DNA of 64,000 nt from JAAZKV01 sp041659525 (GTDB lineage: Archaea; Iainarchaeota; Iainarchaeia; Iainarchaeales; JAAZKV01), in contig JBAZYC010000001.1 of the NCBI GenBank assembly GCA_041659525.1, positions 496,001-560,000 of the forward strand, written 5' to 3'. The notes below the pieces were generated by a model that saw only the letters and a list, made by a program, of their open reading frames with translations, had not been told where the DNA came from and did not search any database. Positions 50,261-59,186 of the stretch are shown one piece after another. The position numbers and the translations under genes are program-made. Positions within the stretch are counted from its first letter, which is position 1, and each line of letters opens with the position of its first letter.

Positions 50261-50713
50261 TCAACTTCCTCGATTAATTCTAATTGTGTTTGTTGCTATT
50301 TTTTCAACTATTATTTTTAATTTTGAAGGGCCCTTAATTGTTTCAACTCCGCAAGCTAGCGTTAAATTGCTTGGGGTATTAAAATCTTTTGAGCAAATTC
50401 CGATTGGGCATTGTGCTGGATAGGGTTGTTGTTTTAGATTTAAATCATAATTAAGGCCTGTTGTGTTACAATCAATTTTTGATTGTTCTGGTAAAAAAAC
50501 AATTAAGGTTTGTTTTGAATTAATTCCTTGTGTTGAAAGATCACTTATTGTGTTTGCAATCTTTTGAGTTTCGTTATTTATTCTCGAAATATTTTCAACA
50601 TCACTTAAAGCATTTTGCCCTTCTTTTACTAGCGGCATTGTAACAGTTACTATATACACAACTACTATTAGTATTATGAAAATAAATTCAATTGCTGCCT
50701 GTCCTTTTTGCAT
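50261..50713 (-). CDS. Pilin-like protein (150 aa)
   Basis: MQKGQAAIEFIFIILIVVVY is a clear class III signal with Glu in the helix. The body has Asn-rich segments and four Cys (DCNTTG, AQCPIGICS, ACGVE). It starts directly after the prepilin peptidase stop at 50714, so peptidase and substrate are cotranscribed. Confidence 0.78.
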   Translation of the reverse strand: MQKGQAAIEFIFIILIVVVYIVTVTMPLVKEGQNALSDVENISRINNETQKIANTISDLSTQGINSKQTLIVFLPEQSKIDCNTTGLNYDLNLKQQPYPAQCPIGICSKDFNTPSNLTLACGVETIKGPSKLKIIVEKIATNTIRINRGS

Positions 50714-51826
50714 TCAAATCAACCCCATAAAAATCATTAGTGTGAAATCACCAAGTATTAAACATAAAATGTATCCTAAGAGCATCGTTGGGACAAAAGG
50801 CATGCTTTCTTTTATCCTTATTTTTTTAGGAATTAATCCTTTTTGAGCAAGTTTCTTTATTTCTTTTAACTCTTCCTCAGTTAATCCTCTTGCTTTTCTT
50901 GCTGAAATTATTTCTTTTTTAGGAGCAAGCAAATCAAAAAGAGGTTTTGAATTCTTTTCTTTGACACATTTCATAATTAATGCAAAATCCAAGTTTTTTT
51001 CTTCTAAGACCTTTTTTCCTTTGAAATACAGACTTGTTGAAGGAATCATCCCTTCTTCAAGTTTTTTTACCTTAATTTCACTTGAAAGAACTCTTTTTGT
51101 TGAAAAAAGCAATTTTATTATAGTATAAACTATTACACTCAAAAACACTGTCGCTGATAGTGCTTGAATAAGTAAATTCAAATTCAAAATTAGTGCAATT
51201 ATTAGGGAAATAATTGTAATGTATTTCTTTTTGTTTTTTAGAATTCCCCAAATAATTACTATAAGGATGGTTAAGAGTGGGTTAATTCCTAAAAAATTTA
51301 AGAGCACAAATGCAGCTGAAGCAAAAATTGAAGCATGTATTGCCGCCAAGATTTTTGGTTTCATTTCCTCGTAAAGTTCTTTTTGAAATTTTTTATTGTT
51401 AGCTATTTTCATAGTAATTACAAATAATCCGTATGGGAGAAAAGCAATTAAGGAGTAAATGAATAAAGTTATTGGGAAAAAAGGAATGTTTGCGCTCGAA
51501 AGCAATCCTATTTTTAGTAGCGCGGGTGTGAAGGGATTTAGTGCGCCTAATCCCATAAACAATTTAACATCCCCTCCAGCAAATACTCCCATTTTCCAAA
51601 GTATCCACCCAAAAAAAAATCCAAAGCACATTCCGAATAGCGAATATAAAAATGGTAACGGGCTTGATTCAAAGTAAGATTGGATTGCGAATATTAATAA
51701 CCCTGTTATTGTTAGTCCGTAGTTTAAAGTGTTAGGGACTATTCTTGCTTTAAGATCAGTGTAAGTTGCAGTGATTAATCCTATTATTGAAACTAGAATG
51801 GTAGTGTAAAAGAATATTGTTATCAT
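50714..51826 (-). CDS. Archaeal prepilin peptidase (A24, PibD/FlaK type)
   Basis: An aspartic membrane peptidase that removes class III signals. Catalytic Asp24 is in TYTDLKARIVPN and Asp86 in AGGDVKLFMGLGAL. About eight membrane helices with a charged cytoplasmic insert (about 245-330) are present. At 370 aa it is larger than typical PibD/FlaK. A TATA-like GCTTTATAAATACG is just upstream at about 51847-51860. It presumably serves all the class III substrates in this window. Confidence 0.9.
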   Translation of the reverse strand: MITIFFYTTILVSIIGLITATYTDLKARIVPNTLNYGLTITGLLIFAIQSYFESSPLPFLYSLFGMCFGFFFGWILWKMGVFAGGDVKLFMGLGALNPFTPALLKIGLLSSANIPFFPITLFIYSLIAFLPYGLFVITMKIANNKKFQKELYEEMKPKILAAIHASIFASAAFVLLNFLGINPLLTILIVIIWGILKNKKKYITIISLIIALILNLNLLIQALSATVFLSVIVYTIIKLLFSTKRVLSSEIKVKKLEEGMIPSTSLYFKGKKVLEEKNLDFALIMKCVKEKNSKPLFDLLAPKKEIISARKARGLTEEELKEIKKLAQKGLIPKKIRIKESMPFVPTMLLGYILCLILGDFTLMIFMGLI

Positions 51827-51897
51827 TTCTAGAATTAGGTTCTTCGTATTTATAAAGCTTATTTGGGATTGCTAGCGAGGCAATTTAGCCTAATTAA

Positions 51898-52071
51898 TTA
51901 GTTTGTTAAAATATTTTCAATTACTCTTGATCTTGTTGAAAGTATTTCTGCTTGTGCTTGTAGTGCAAGTGTTCTTAGTGTTTCAACTATTATTGCTGCG
52001 CTTATTGCAAGCATTATTGCAAAAACAGTGGTAAGTAAGTACTCGAATGAAACTTGAGCGGTTTCTTCCAT
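51898..52071 (-). CDS. Short pilin-like protein (57 aa)
   Basis: From ATG 52071 the protein reads MEETAQVSFEYLLTTVFAIM, a class III-type signal with the FEYLL core, then a short helical tail ending ENILTN. With little beyond the helix it may be a short filament subunit. The frame is open to 52101, but this start fits the neighbouring pilins, which begin with MEQKAQ or MEEKAQ. Confidence 0.7.
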   Translation of the reverse strand: MEETAQVSFEYLLTTVFAIMLAISAAIIVETLRTLALQAQAEILSTRSRVIENILTN

Positions 52072-52082
52072 ATTAATTACCT

Positions 52083-52433
52083 TTAAGTTAGATTTGTGCA
52101 TCTTTCTGCTGCTAAAAGCGGATCATTTTTACTTTCTGAAAGAGCAGTACAACTTGCTATGCTAGGTGATTGTATACTTCCGCCAACTCCTACACCCATA
52201 AGACTTTTATCACACAAGTAACATCCGCAAATTAAACTATTACTATCCAAAGTTTTACACATATAATCATAAGTTTGTATACTTCCAGTATCTTGTACTG
52301 GTCCAATAGTACTAACCATAAATGAGATTACTACTGCTACAACTACAATTGCTGCTGCGAGTAATAATAAGTATTCAATTGCTCCCTGCGCACGAGAGAG
52401 TGCCTGTCCTCGTAATAGATTTTTTCCATTCAT
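52083..52433 (-). CDS. Pilin with class III signal (116 aa)
   Basis: The signal GQALSRAQGAIEYLLLLAAA is followed by a body with six Cys (YMCKTL, ICGCYLCDK, SCTAL, RCTNL) and Gly-rich VGVGGS. ATG at 52433 gives MNGKNLLRG. The open frame begins three codons upstream at 52442. It is one of four adjacent QGAIEYLL-type genes. Confidence 0.75.
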   Translation of the reverse strand: MNGKNLLRGQALSRAQGAIEYLLLLAAAIVVVAVVISFMVSTIGPVQDTGSIQTYDYMCKTLDSNSLICGCYLCDKSLMGVGVGGSIQSPSIASCTALSESKNDPLLAAERCTNLT

Positions 52434-52520
52434 GTTTATCACGACAAATAGAGAGGAAAAGAAGTATTTAAACTTAATTATTAACTTCTAACAAAGAATA
52501 TTGATTTTTTAAAAAGAAAA

Positions 52521-52549
52521 AGAAAGACTTTCATAAAGAAAGTCTTTCT
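52521..52549 (-). terminator. Terminator of pilin gene 52557-52865
   Basis: AGAAAGACTTTC pairs perfectly with GAAAGTCTTTCT (12 bp, 5-nt loop) and is followed on the minus strand by TTTTCTTTTT. It lies seven bases past the pilin stop. Confidence 0.65.
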
Positions 52550-52556
52550 GAGTTAA

Positions 52557-52865
52557 TTAGTTTTGTGGGCATTTTGAGTTTACTGTTTTTGTAAAATTTG
52601 TACAACACGTACAATTAGTGTATGTGCTTGTGCATCCGCCCAAAGTGTTTACATCTTTCATACATTTTAGTTGGTTGTTTTGTGAATTAATATCAGCTGC
52701 TGCTTCAGTAGTACTTGTTTTTCCTGTTCCTACTACGCTTGTTATTGCGATTATTACGATTGCTATTACTAGGATTGCTGCTCCTATGATTAGTAGGTAT
52801 TCAATTGCCCCCTGTCCTCTTTCGCATTTTCTGAGTTGACAATGGACTTGTGCTTTTTGTTCCAT
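52557..52865 (-). CDS. Pilin with class III signal and Cys-rich body (102 aa)
   Basis: After MEQKAQVHCQLRKCERG the core GQGAIEYLLIIGAAILV and the following helix are nearly identical to the 57-aa pilin next door. The body has eight or so Cys including CTCC, suggesting disulfide bonding or metal binding. A strong terminator follows. Confidence 0.8.
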   Translation of the reverse strand: MEQKAQVHCQLRKCERGQGAIEYLLIIGAAILVIAIVIIAITSVVGTGKTSTTEAAADINSQNNQLKCMKDVNTLGGCTSTYTNCTCCTNFTKTVNSKCPQN

Positions 52866-52932
52866 TTTGATCACCTTTTAGTAAGTTAAACATGTTTTTA
52901 ACTATTTAAAGATTAGCTTTTAAAAAATAGAA

Positions 52933-52960
52933 AAAGAAAGGCGAAAGAACGCCTTTCTTT
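52933..52960 (-). terminator. Terminator of the major pilin gene
   Basis: AAAGAAAGGCG pairs perfectly with CGCCTTTCTTT (11 bp, 6-nt loop), followed on the minus strand by TTTTCTATTTTTT, 12 bp past the stop of the 57-aa pilin. Confidence 0.68.
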
Positions 52961-52972
52961 AATTAAATTTTT

Positions 52973-53146
52973 TTATGATCTTAACGCGTTTAAGTCATCC
53001 AGTTCATCAGCCGCTGTATTAGCGTCTACTTGTCCTTTTCCTGATCCAACAACGCTTGTTATTGCGATTATTACGATTGCAACAACTAGGATTGCTGCTC
53101 CTATGATTAACAGGTATTCGATTGCTCCTTGTGCTTTTTGTTCCAT
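52973..53146 (-). CDS. Probable major pilin (57 aa)
   Basis: MEQKAQGAIEYLLIIGAAIL opens a 57-residue protein that is mostly one hydrophobic helix followed by an acidic tail ADELDDLNALRS. It has AGGAGGT as ribosome binding site, the strongest in the locus, and its own terminator hairpin. Both suggest high expression, so I take it as the main filament subunit. Cleavage is expected just before the hydrophobic helix. Confidence 0.78.
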   Translation of the reverse strand: MEQKAQGAIEYLLIIGAAILVVAIVIIAITSVVGSGKGQVDANTAADELDDLNALRS

Positions 53147-53237
53147 GGGTCATACCTCCTTTTCAAGTTTAAAAATTATAAACTAGTAACGCTTCTGGTG
53201 TTTTTAAACATTACCTTTTAGGAAGGCGAAGTACAAA

Positions 53238-53384
53238 TCAAGGGGTTTGTTTTGATTGTTCAGTTGTTGTTTGATTTATTGTATTTGCAGTACTTTTTAT
53301 GTAAAGAGAAACAACAGTAACAATTGCTATTGCTCCTGTAATAATTAATAAGTATTCAAGATTTACTTGCGCTTTTTCTTCCAT
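53238..53384 (-). CDS. Short pilin-like protein (48 aa)
   Basis: MEEKAQVNLEYLLIITGAIA opens a 48-residue protein with the class III LEYLL core, then a Thr/Gln/Asn-rich tail. It starts directly after the TadC stop (53385) with CCGCCCCTG context, so it is coupled to the membrane platform gene. Confidence 0.72.
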   Translation of the reverse strand: MEEKAQVNLEYLLIITGAIAIVTVVSLYIKSTANTINQTTTEQSKQTP

Positions 53385-54302
53385 TTAAACCGCCCCTGAA
53401 ATCATTCCTTTTACTACGAATGATGCTATGTAATACATTATGAATGCTGCTAATAGTAATAAAGGGATGTATATAATGCTTTTGTTAAGTTTGCCCTCTC
53501 TAATTAGTGACATCATTGTTCCTGAGCCTGTTACCTCAATTATTAGGTAAATTTGAATTAAAAGTATGATGAAATTATTTGTTTGATCAGTTGCAATAAT
53601 TTGTTCAGGGGTTAATGAGCCTGCACTTATTGTAGAGAATGCGCCGACAACTGCGTTGATTTCCCCAAATATTAAAGGGGCAACAAACCCAGCTGAAGCA
53701 ATCATGAACATGAATTGCATTGTGGTGTTTGATTTTCTTTCTTCTTTTAATCTTTGGAAGTCTCTAACATCTTCAGCTATTTCATCAAGTATTTCTGCAA
53801 GGCTTGCTCCTGATTTTATTGAATCAAGTATTATAGTTACCGTTCTTTTTACTAGTCTTGAATCAATTCTGTTTGCAAATCCGGTTAATGCAGTTTCAAT
53901 ATTTTCTCCATCCTCAAGTCTTCTTAGGGCAAAACTCATTTCTTCAGATAATCTTCCATAATCGGCTTCCACAACCTCTCTTAGTGCACTCTCATAAGTG
54001 TCTCCTGCTTTTAGAGTATCAGCCATTTGTTTTAGCGAATCACTAAAGTTCTTTTCAATAGAATCAATTATTGCTTCGTTCTTCATGTATGGGTAACCTA
54101 ATAGTAGTACAAATGTTGCAAGAGAAAATGCTATTGGGATTAGTGTAAATTCTCTTATTAGGAGAGTAGTAATAACATAACTTAGTAATCCTGTTAAGAA
54201 AGTTGCTCCTATTACTATACAAATCCAAGTAGTTAGAGAGTATTTCATTTTAGAGAATTCTATCCAATTAGTGTATTTGTCAATTATATCTTGGAAATCC
54301 AT
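53385..54302 (-). CDS. Pilus assembly platform protein TadC/FlaJ-like (first of two)
   Basis: A T2SSF-type integral membrane platform. The cytoplasmic helical domain (about 85-185) contains MADTLKAGDTYESALREVVE and SIKSGASLAEILDEIAEDVR. Membrane helices are near 30-75, 200-225, 245-265 and 275-300. It pairs with the neighbouring TadC-like protein and the ATPase, as in Tad or archaellum-type machines. Confidence 0.88.
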   Translation of the reverse strand: MDFQDIIDKYTNWIEFSKMKYSLTTWICIVIGATFLTGLLSYVITTLLIREFTLIPIAFSLATFVLLLGYPYMKNEAIIDSIEKNFSDSLKQMADTLKAGDTYESALREVVEADYGRLSEEMSFALRRLEDGENIETALTGFANRIDSRLVKRTVTIILDSIKSGASLAEILDEIAEDVRDFQRLKEERKSNTTMQFMFMIASAGFVAPLIFGEINAVVGAFSTISAGSLTPEQIIATDQTNNFIILLIQIYLIIEVTGSGTMMSLIREGKLNKSIIYIPLLLLAAFIMYYIASFVVKGMISGAV

Positions 54303-54306
54303 ATGT

Positions 54307-55416
54307 TCACATCTTTGGTTGTGTTAAATATACTAATACGTTCATTCCAACGAAAACCATTGGCATGAATACCAAATAAATGATTAATAATATTGGCGGA
54401 GTAAGTGGTACCGCTTTAAATAAATCTTGCCCAGTTGCAGCAATTGGGGAGTTTCTTATTGCTCCAAGAATCATTATTGCCACTGGCATTACAATGCAGA
54501 GGAAAATAAATATTACTGCAAAGAAATTCATTTTTTGTGAGAAAGAGTTTATTCTATCTTTCATATCTGCGGACACATCTTCTGCGATTTCATTCATTAT
54601 ATCGGAGAGATTTCCTCCTAGTCTCATTGCTCTTACTATGTGAGTTAGAGTAGTTCTTAGTGGTTTACTTTGTGTTCTTAGTGCCATGTGTTTTAGTGCA
54701 GCTACTGTATCAGTCCCTTCTTCTATTTCAGAAATAGTTCGTGCAAATTCTTCACTAAGCATCCCATAGTTTGTTGCTGTTATTGCTTGAATTGTTTTGT
54801 ATAATCCAATTCCTGCTCTTAATTCAGTTGCCATGTGTCTTAGTGCAAATGGTAATTCTACTGAGCAAGCATTTCCTCTTGCGATTGCTTGTTGTCTTGG
54901 AATATTAACAACTATTAGTATTGCTACAATTCCACCGATTAAAGCAAATAAAAAAGGAGTTATTGAGGCATAAACAATGTTTTTTGTTGCAGCAGCAATC
55001 ATTGCTCCAACAAATAATCCTACTATAAATGAAAATAAGGTTGCAATTATTCCTGCAGCACTTGTTAATGCTAAGTATTGGTTTGCCGAATAAGGCATGT
55101 TTGCTGAGTAAAGGTAAAACCCAACTTCTGCACTAAAAGGAACTTTTAGCATTTCTTTTAGGGGTTTCATTATTCCAATTAGTTTTAAATAAAAAGCTCC
55201 TACTTGTTGAGCGAGTTTTGAATCAAATCCTTCAATATCTTCTTTGTTTTCAAGTTCTGCTTTTGAGTAAGTATCTTCGGCAATTATCCCTCTTAATTCT
55301 TTTAGTGAACTGCTTACTTCATCAAATTGCATTCCTTCTTCTCTATATTTTCGTTTCATTGTTTCAACGATTTTGTCAACTTCTACTTGGTCAGCGTATC
55401 CTTTTTCCTCAGGCAT
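54307..55416 (-). CDS. Pilus assembly platform protein TadC/FlaJ-like (second)
   Basis: From ATG 55416 (GGTGAA upstream, overlapping the ATPase stop by 8 bp) the protein has a charged N-terminal stretch. Membrane helices at about 115-165 are followed by the T2SSF segment LRHMATELRAGIGLYKTIQA and AMRLGGNLSDIMNEIAEDVS. Three more helices follow to the C-terminus. 369 aa. Four bases separate it from the other TadC-like gene. Confidence 0.88.
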   Translation of the reverse strand: MPEEKGYADQVEVDKIVETMKRKYREEGMQFDEVSSSLKELRGIIAEDTYSKAELENKEDIEGFDSKLAQQVGAFYLKLIGIMKPLKEMLKVPFSAEVGFYLYSANMPYSANQYLALTSAAGIIATLFSFIVGLFVGAMIAAATKNIVYASITPFLFALIGGIVAILIVVNIPRQQAIARGNACSVELPFALRHMATELRAGIGLYKTIQAITATNYGMLSEEFARTISEIEEGTDTVAALKHMALRTQSKPLRTTLTHIVRAMRLGGNLSDIMNEIAEDVSADMKDRINSFSQKMNFFAVIFIFLCIVMPVAIMILGAIRNSPIAATGQDLFKAVPLTPPILLIIYLVFMPMVFVGMNVLVYLTQPKM

Positions 55417-56437
55417 TATTTTCACCAAAATTCTTTTTTTCCCCAATAAATTTGTTTGCTAGTAATGAAACTTCGCTTAAACTCCTAATGTTTTGATTAA
55501 CTAATGAATCTAAGAATGTTTTTCTTGAATTTAATTCTGCCTCTATGCGATCTTTTGGAGTTCCGGTGAAGTTTTGAAGGGTTTTTAGGTACTTACTATC
55601 AATAAGGGTCTTTTCTAGTTCGTCTCTTGCTGGATCTCTTTGGAAAACTGTTTGGGTTTTTGGATTACCTTCAAGTGCCCCGTAAACTTCAGCTATTTCA
55701 CTTATTCTTCTTATAGTTCCTTTTTTTCTATCATAATATCTGTGTTCTACAATTATGATATCAAGTCCTGACATCATAATACTTGGTACATTCATTGGGG
55801 GACTTGTTAATCTAATTATTGTTTCTTCCGGACTATTCGCGTGCACAGTTCCTAAACAACCATCGTGACCAGTATTCATTGCAGTGAATAAAGTAAATGC
55901 TTCTTCATGTCTAATTTCTCCTACAATTATTCTGTCAGGTCTCATTCTTAAAGAATTTTTTGTTAATATATCCATTTTTAGTTCTCCTGCTCCTTCTAGT
56001 CCGGGCGGTCTTGATTCTAATCTTATACAATGTTTTATTGGTAAATTTAATTCAGCCGTGTCTTCAATTGTTATTACTCTTTCTCTTTCATTTACAAATG
56101 AAGCAAGCACATTTAGTAGAGTGGTTTTTCCAGATCCTGTTCCTCCTGAAATTAATATGTTTGCAGGTTTTGTTCCAAGTCCATCAATAGCCATCCAAAG
56201 AAATGCGGCAGCTTCGCTAGTTACTGTTCCCATTCTAATTAAATCAATTATCGAATAAGGATCTGCTCTAAATTTTCTTATAGTTAATGTTCCTCCTGAG
56301 ATTGATGCTGGCGGGATAGTTGCATTTACACGTGAACCATCAGATAATCTTGCATCAAGTAATGGTGAGGACACGTCCACTCTTCTTCCAATTTCTCTTG
56401 CGATTTTATTTACGAGATCTTCTATTTCTTGTTCTGA
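55409..56437 (-). CDS. Pilus ATPase TadA, C-terminal part after the frameshift
   Basis: This frame carries the ATPase core: LLDARLSDGSRVNA, Walker A GGTGSGKTT, the Asp box TIEDTAELN, Walker B DRIIVGEIRHEEAF and the His box TGHDGCLGTVHA. The first ATG/GTG is at 56380 (GTG), but the open frame and homology to the intact ATPase at 37745 extend to 56437. There it joins the N-terminal frame through a -1 shift. Function: energises pilus assembly. Confidence 0.85.
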   Translation of the reverse strand, partial: SEQEIEDLVNKIAREIGRRVDVSSPLLDARLSDGSRVNATIPPASISGGTLTIRKFRADPYSIIDLIRMGTVTSEAAAFLWMAIDGLGTKPANILISGGTGSGKTTLLNVLASFVNERERVITIEDTAELNLPIKHCIRLESRPPGLEGAGELKMDILTKNSLRMRPDRIIVGEIRHEEAFTLFTAMNTGHDGCLGTVHANSPEETIIRLTSPPMNVPSIMMSGLDIIIVEHRYYDRKKGTIRRISEIAEVYGALEGNPKTQTVFQRDPARDELEKTLIDSKYLKTLQNFTGTPKDRIEAELNSRKTFLDSLVNQNIRSLSEVSLLANKFIGEKKNFGENNA

Positions 56438-57087
56438 AAAAATTCAATATTTGTTGTCATCATTTCGTATTTTCTGTGAAAAACATAAACAGGTTTTTTT
56501 GGGCCAACAATCATTATTTCTTCTAATTGATCATCTTTAATTAAATCATCAATTAATCCATATCCAACCATCTCTCTAACCACTGCATCTGCATAGAAGG
56601 GTATTCTTTGTTCAGGTATTCGCATGTTGGGATTGCTTTTCATTATTTCAATTATTTTTTGTTTGTAAACAATTCTTCGTTCTTCAGGATTTCTAATTTT
56701 GTAGGGGGCAATTGAAATTAATCTTGTAGTTGCTTCTTTTAGAGTATTAATTATTTTTCTATCAGCTGAAGTTGGTCTTATTGTTGGAATAAAATAATAT
56801 GCTAGCGGTTTTCCTGGTATTCTATATATTTTTACTTTTCCATAAGAATCAACTTCAATTTTTTTATTTTCTTCTAACTCTTTTTCTATTGCAGTTTTTT
56901 CTGCAGAAGTGGGTTCAATTGTTGCAGAACTTTCTTTTTTGAATTCTTGCATATCTTTATGTTTCACTTCTTGAGCAATTTTTTCTTCTTTGTCCTCGGG
57001 TTTTGTTGGTTCTACTGGGGCTAATTCTTCTGCTTGAGTGGTGGCTTTTGCACTGCCAATAATGTCCTCAAGGTAATCTGTGCTCAT
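56422..57087 (-). CDS. Pilus ATPase TadA, N-terminal part before the frameshift
   Basis: The 221-residue frame has an acidic disordered start (about 1-75). A domain then ends YGLIDDLIKDDQLEEIMIVG, PKKPVYVFHRKYEMMTTNI. The next codons are GAA TTT TTT CAG, after which this frame stops at TAG. Reading back by one base at TTTTTTC gives SEQEIEDLVNKIAREIGRRV and joins the downstream ATPase core, as in the paralog. Either a homopolymer error, a recent mutation or programmed -1 frameshifting. Confidence 0.8.
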   Translation of the reverse strand: MSTDYLEDIIGSAKATTQAEELAPVEPTKPEDKEEKIAQEVKHKDMQEFKKESSATIEPTSAEKTAIEKELEENKKIEVDSYGKVKIYRIPGKPLAYYFIPTIRPTSADRKIINTLKEATTRLISIAPYKIRNPEERRIVYKQKIIEIMKSNPNMRIPEQRIPFYADAVVREMVGYGLIDDLIKDDQLEEIMIVGPKKPVYVFHRKYEMMTTNIEFFQNKK

Positions 57088-57193
57088 GCTAAAAGTAGGT
57101 TTTTTGTGTTATTTAAGGTTTGCTTATGCAGAGAAATTAGTTATAGTATTCGAAAAGTATTTTGCTTGAGAATTATTTTATTTATGATTTTTG

Positions 57194-58936
57194 TTATGCT
57201 TTTTCTTTGATTTCTTTTAATGCTTTTTCAACAAAAATATCTAAGGGCATTACTTCTTGGTTTCCTACCCTTGGTCTTACAGCAACTGCTTTAGCTTCAG
57301 CTTCTTTTGCTCCGACTACAATAATGTATGGAACTTTTTCTTTTTGTGCTTCTCTAATTCTGTATCCTAGTGTTTCGTTTCTCTCATCTATTTTTGCTCT
57401 TATTTCATTATCAATTAATTTTTCGTGTACTTCTTTAGCATAAGGCATGAACTTTTCTGATAGTGGAATTATTTTTACCTGTTCAGGAGATAACCAAAGA
57501 GGGAATGCTCCTCCGAAGTGTTCTATTACAATTCCTGTGAATCTTTCAAACGAACCAAATGGCGCTCTATGTATCATTACTGGTTGGTGTTTTGCTCCGT
57601 CTGCTCCAACATATTCAAGGTTGAATCTTTGTGGTAAATTGTAATCTAATTGAATTGTTCCTGTTTGCCATTCTCTTCCTAGTGCATCTTTAACAACAAT
57701 ATCTGCTTTTGGTCCGTAGAATGCGGCGTCTCCTACATTTACTTCAAAGTTAATTCCTTTTTCTTTTAGTACTTCAATTATTTCTTGAGTAGCTTTTTCC
57801 CATATTTCTGGTGCTCCAATGTATTTTGTTCCTGCAGGGTCTCTTGATCCTACTCTTACTCTAAAGTTTGTAAGTTTTAATACACCCATTATTTTTAGTA
57901 CTAAATCAAATACTCCGTTGAATTCTGATTTTACCTGTTCTTCTGTACAGAAGATGTGTGCATCATCTTGAGTGAATCCTCTTACTCTTAAAAGTCCACT
58001 TAGTTCCCCACTCTTTTCGTATCTATACACGGTTCCCATTTCGCTTAGTCTCATTGGTAAGTCTCTGTAACTGTGTTGTCCTTTCATATAATATTGAATG
58101 TGAAATGGACAGTTCATTGGTTTTAGTAAGTATTCTTCTTCGTCAATTTTTATTGGGGTGTACATCATTTCTCTGTAATTGTCATAGTGTCCACTTGTTT
58201 TGAATAAATCTAGTCTTCCAATGTGTGGAGTAATAACAAATGAGTATCCTCTTTTGATTTGTTCTTTAACTAGTAACTCTTGTAGTTGCATTCTTAGCAT
58301 TGTTCCATTTGGACACCAAATTGGGAGTCCTCTTCCAACCGCATCACTTATCATATAAAGATCAAGTTCTTTTCCTAGTTTTATATTAGAATTTTCTTCA
58401 GCTTTTTTTCTTAGTTCAATCCAATCATCTAATTCTTTTTGTGTTTTAAAAGAAATTCCGTACACTCTTTGTAATTGCTTGTTTTTTTCGTTTCCTTTCC
58501 AGTAAGCTGCAGAGATTTTTAGTAATTTTACTGCGCCTATTTCTTCTGTTGAATCTAAGTGTGGGCCTTTGCACATGTCAGTGAAGTTTCCATTTGAATA
58601 AGTAGAGATTTTGCTTTCTCCTTCTTTTGCTAAATCGTTAATCATTTCTACTTTGTAAGAATTGTTTTTGAATAATTCAAGTGCTTCACTAATCGGAAGT
58701 TCTTTTCTTATCATTTTGTCTTTTCTTTTCAAAATTTCTTTCATTTTTTCTTCAATTTTCTCAAGGTCTTTTGCATCAATGTTGTTTTCAAGTTCAAAGT
58801 CATAGTGGAACCCTGATTCTATTGCAGGTCCTATAGCTATTTTTGCTTTTGGAAATACTTCTACTAAAGCAGAGGCAAATACGTGTGCTGTTGTGTGCCA
58901 GAATTTGTTATAATAGTCTTTTTCAGTGTTATCCAT
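57194..58936 (-). CDS. thrS: Threonyl-tRNA synthetase, bacterial-type without TGS domain
   Basis: The protein starts at the editing (N2/SAD) domain: FWHTTAHVFASALVEVFPKA carries the HxxxH metal pair, with DMCKGPHLDST beyond. It lacks the N-terminal TGS domain. The class II catalytic core has LLKPMNCPFHIQYY (zinc Cys), YRYEKSGELSGLLRVRGFTQ (motif 2) and MIHRAPFGSFERFTGIVIEH (motif 3). The anticodon domain ends the 580-aa protein. It charges tRNA-Thr. Confidence 0.93.
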   Translation of the reverse strand: MDNTEKDYYNKFWHTTAHVFASALVEVFPKAKIAIGPAIESGFHYDFELENNIDAKDLEKIEEKMKEILKRKDKMIRKELPISEALELFKNNSYKVEMINDLAKEGESKISTYSNGNFTDMCKGPHLDSTEEIGAVKLLKISAAYWKGNEKNKQLQRVYGISFKTQKELDDWIELRKKAEENSNIKLGKELDLYMISDAVGRGLPIWCPNGTMLRMQLQELLVKEQIKRGYSFVITPHIGRLDLFKTSGHYDNYREMMYTPIKIDEEEYLLKPMNCPFHIQYYMKGQHSYRDLPMRLSEMGTVYRYEKSGELSGLLRVRGFTQDDAHIFCTEEQVKSEFNGVFDLVLKIMGVLKLTNFRVRVGSRDPAGTKYIGAPEIWEKATQEIIEVLKEKGINFEVNVGDAAFYGPKADIVVKDALGREWQTGTIQLDYNLPQRFNLEYVGADGAKHQPVMIHRAPFGSFERFTGIVIEHFGGAFPLWLSPEQVKIIPLSEKFMPYAKEVHEKLIDNEIRAKIDERNETLGYRIREAQKEKVPYIIVVGAKEAEAKAVAVRPRVGNQEVMPLDIFVEKALKEIKEKA

Positions 58937-59186
58937 TTTTACAGCCCCCTTTAATGAAAGTTTTCCTCACTAAGCTTTTTAAAATGCTTTTTGGGGTTGA
59001 ATTCTAGGATTTTTAGTTGGTTATTTAAAATTAGGTTTGAAAAAGAGTTAACTAGATAGGGATTAAATTTGCTGACTAGTGACAAATGATTTCATACAAT
59101 TATAGCTGGCTTTATAGTATTTAAATAATTTTTAGAAGTAGATGTAATTTTTTGTATAGTGTTTACAAATCTAAAAAGAAGTGTAA

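Noticed and set aside
46354..57087. Archaellum locus
   Set aside because: No flaF/G/H or multiple archaellins; two TadC-like platforms and Tad-type ATPase fit adhesion pili better.
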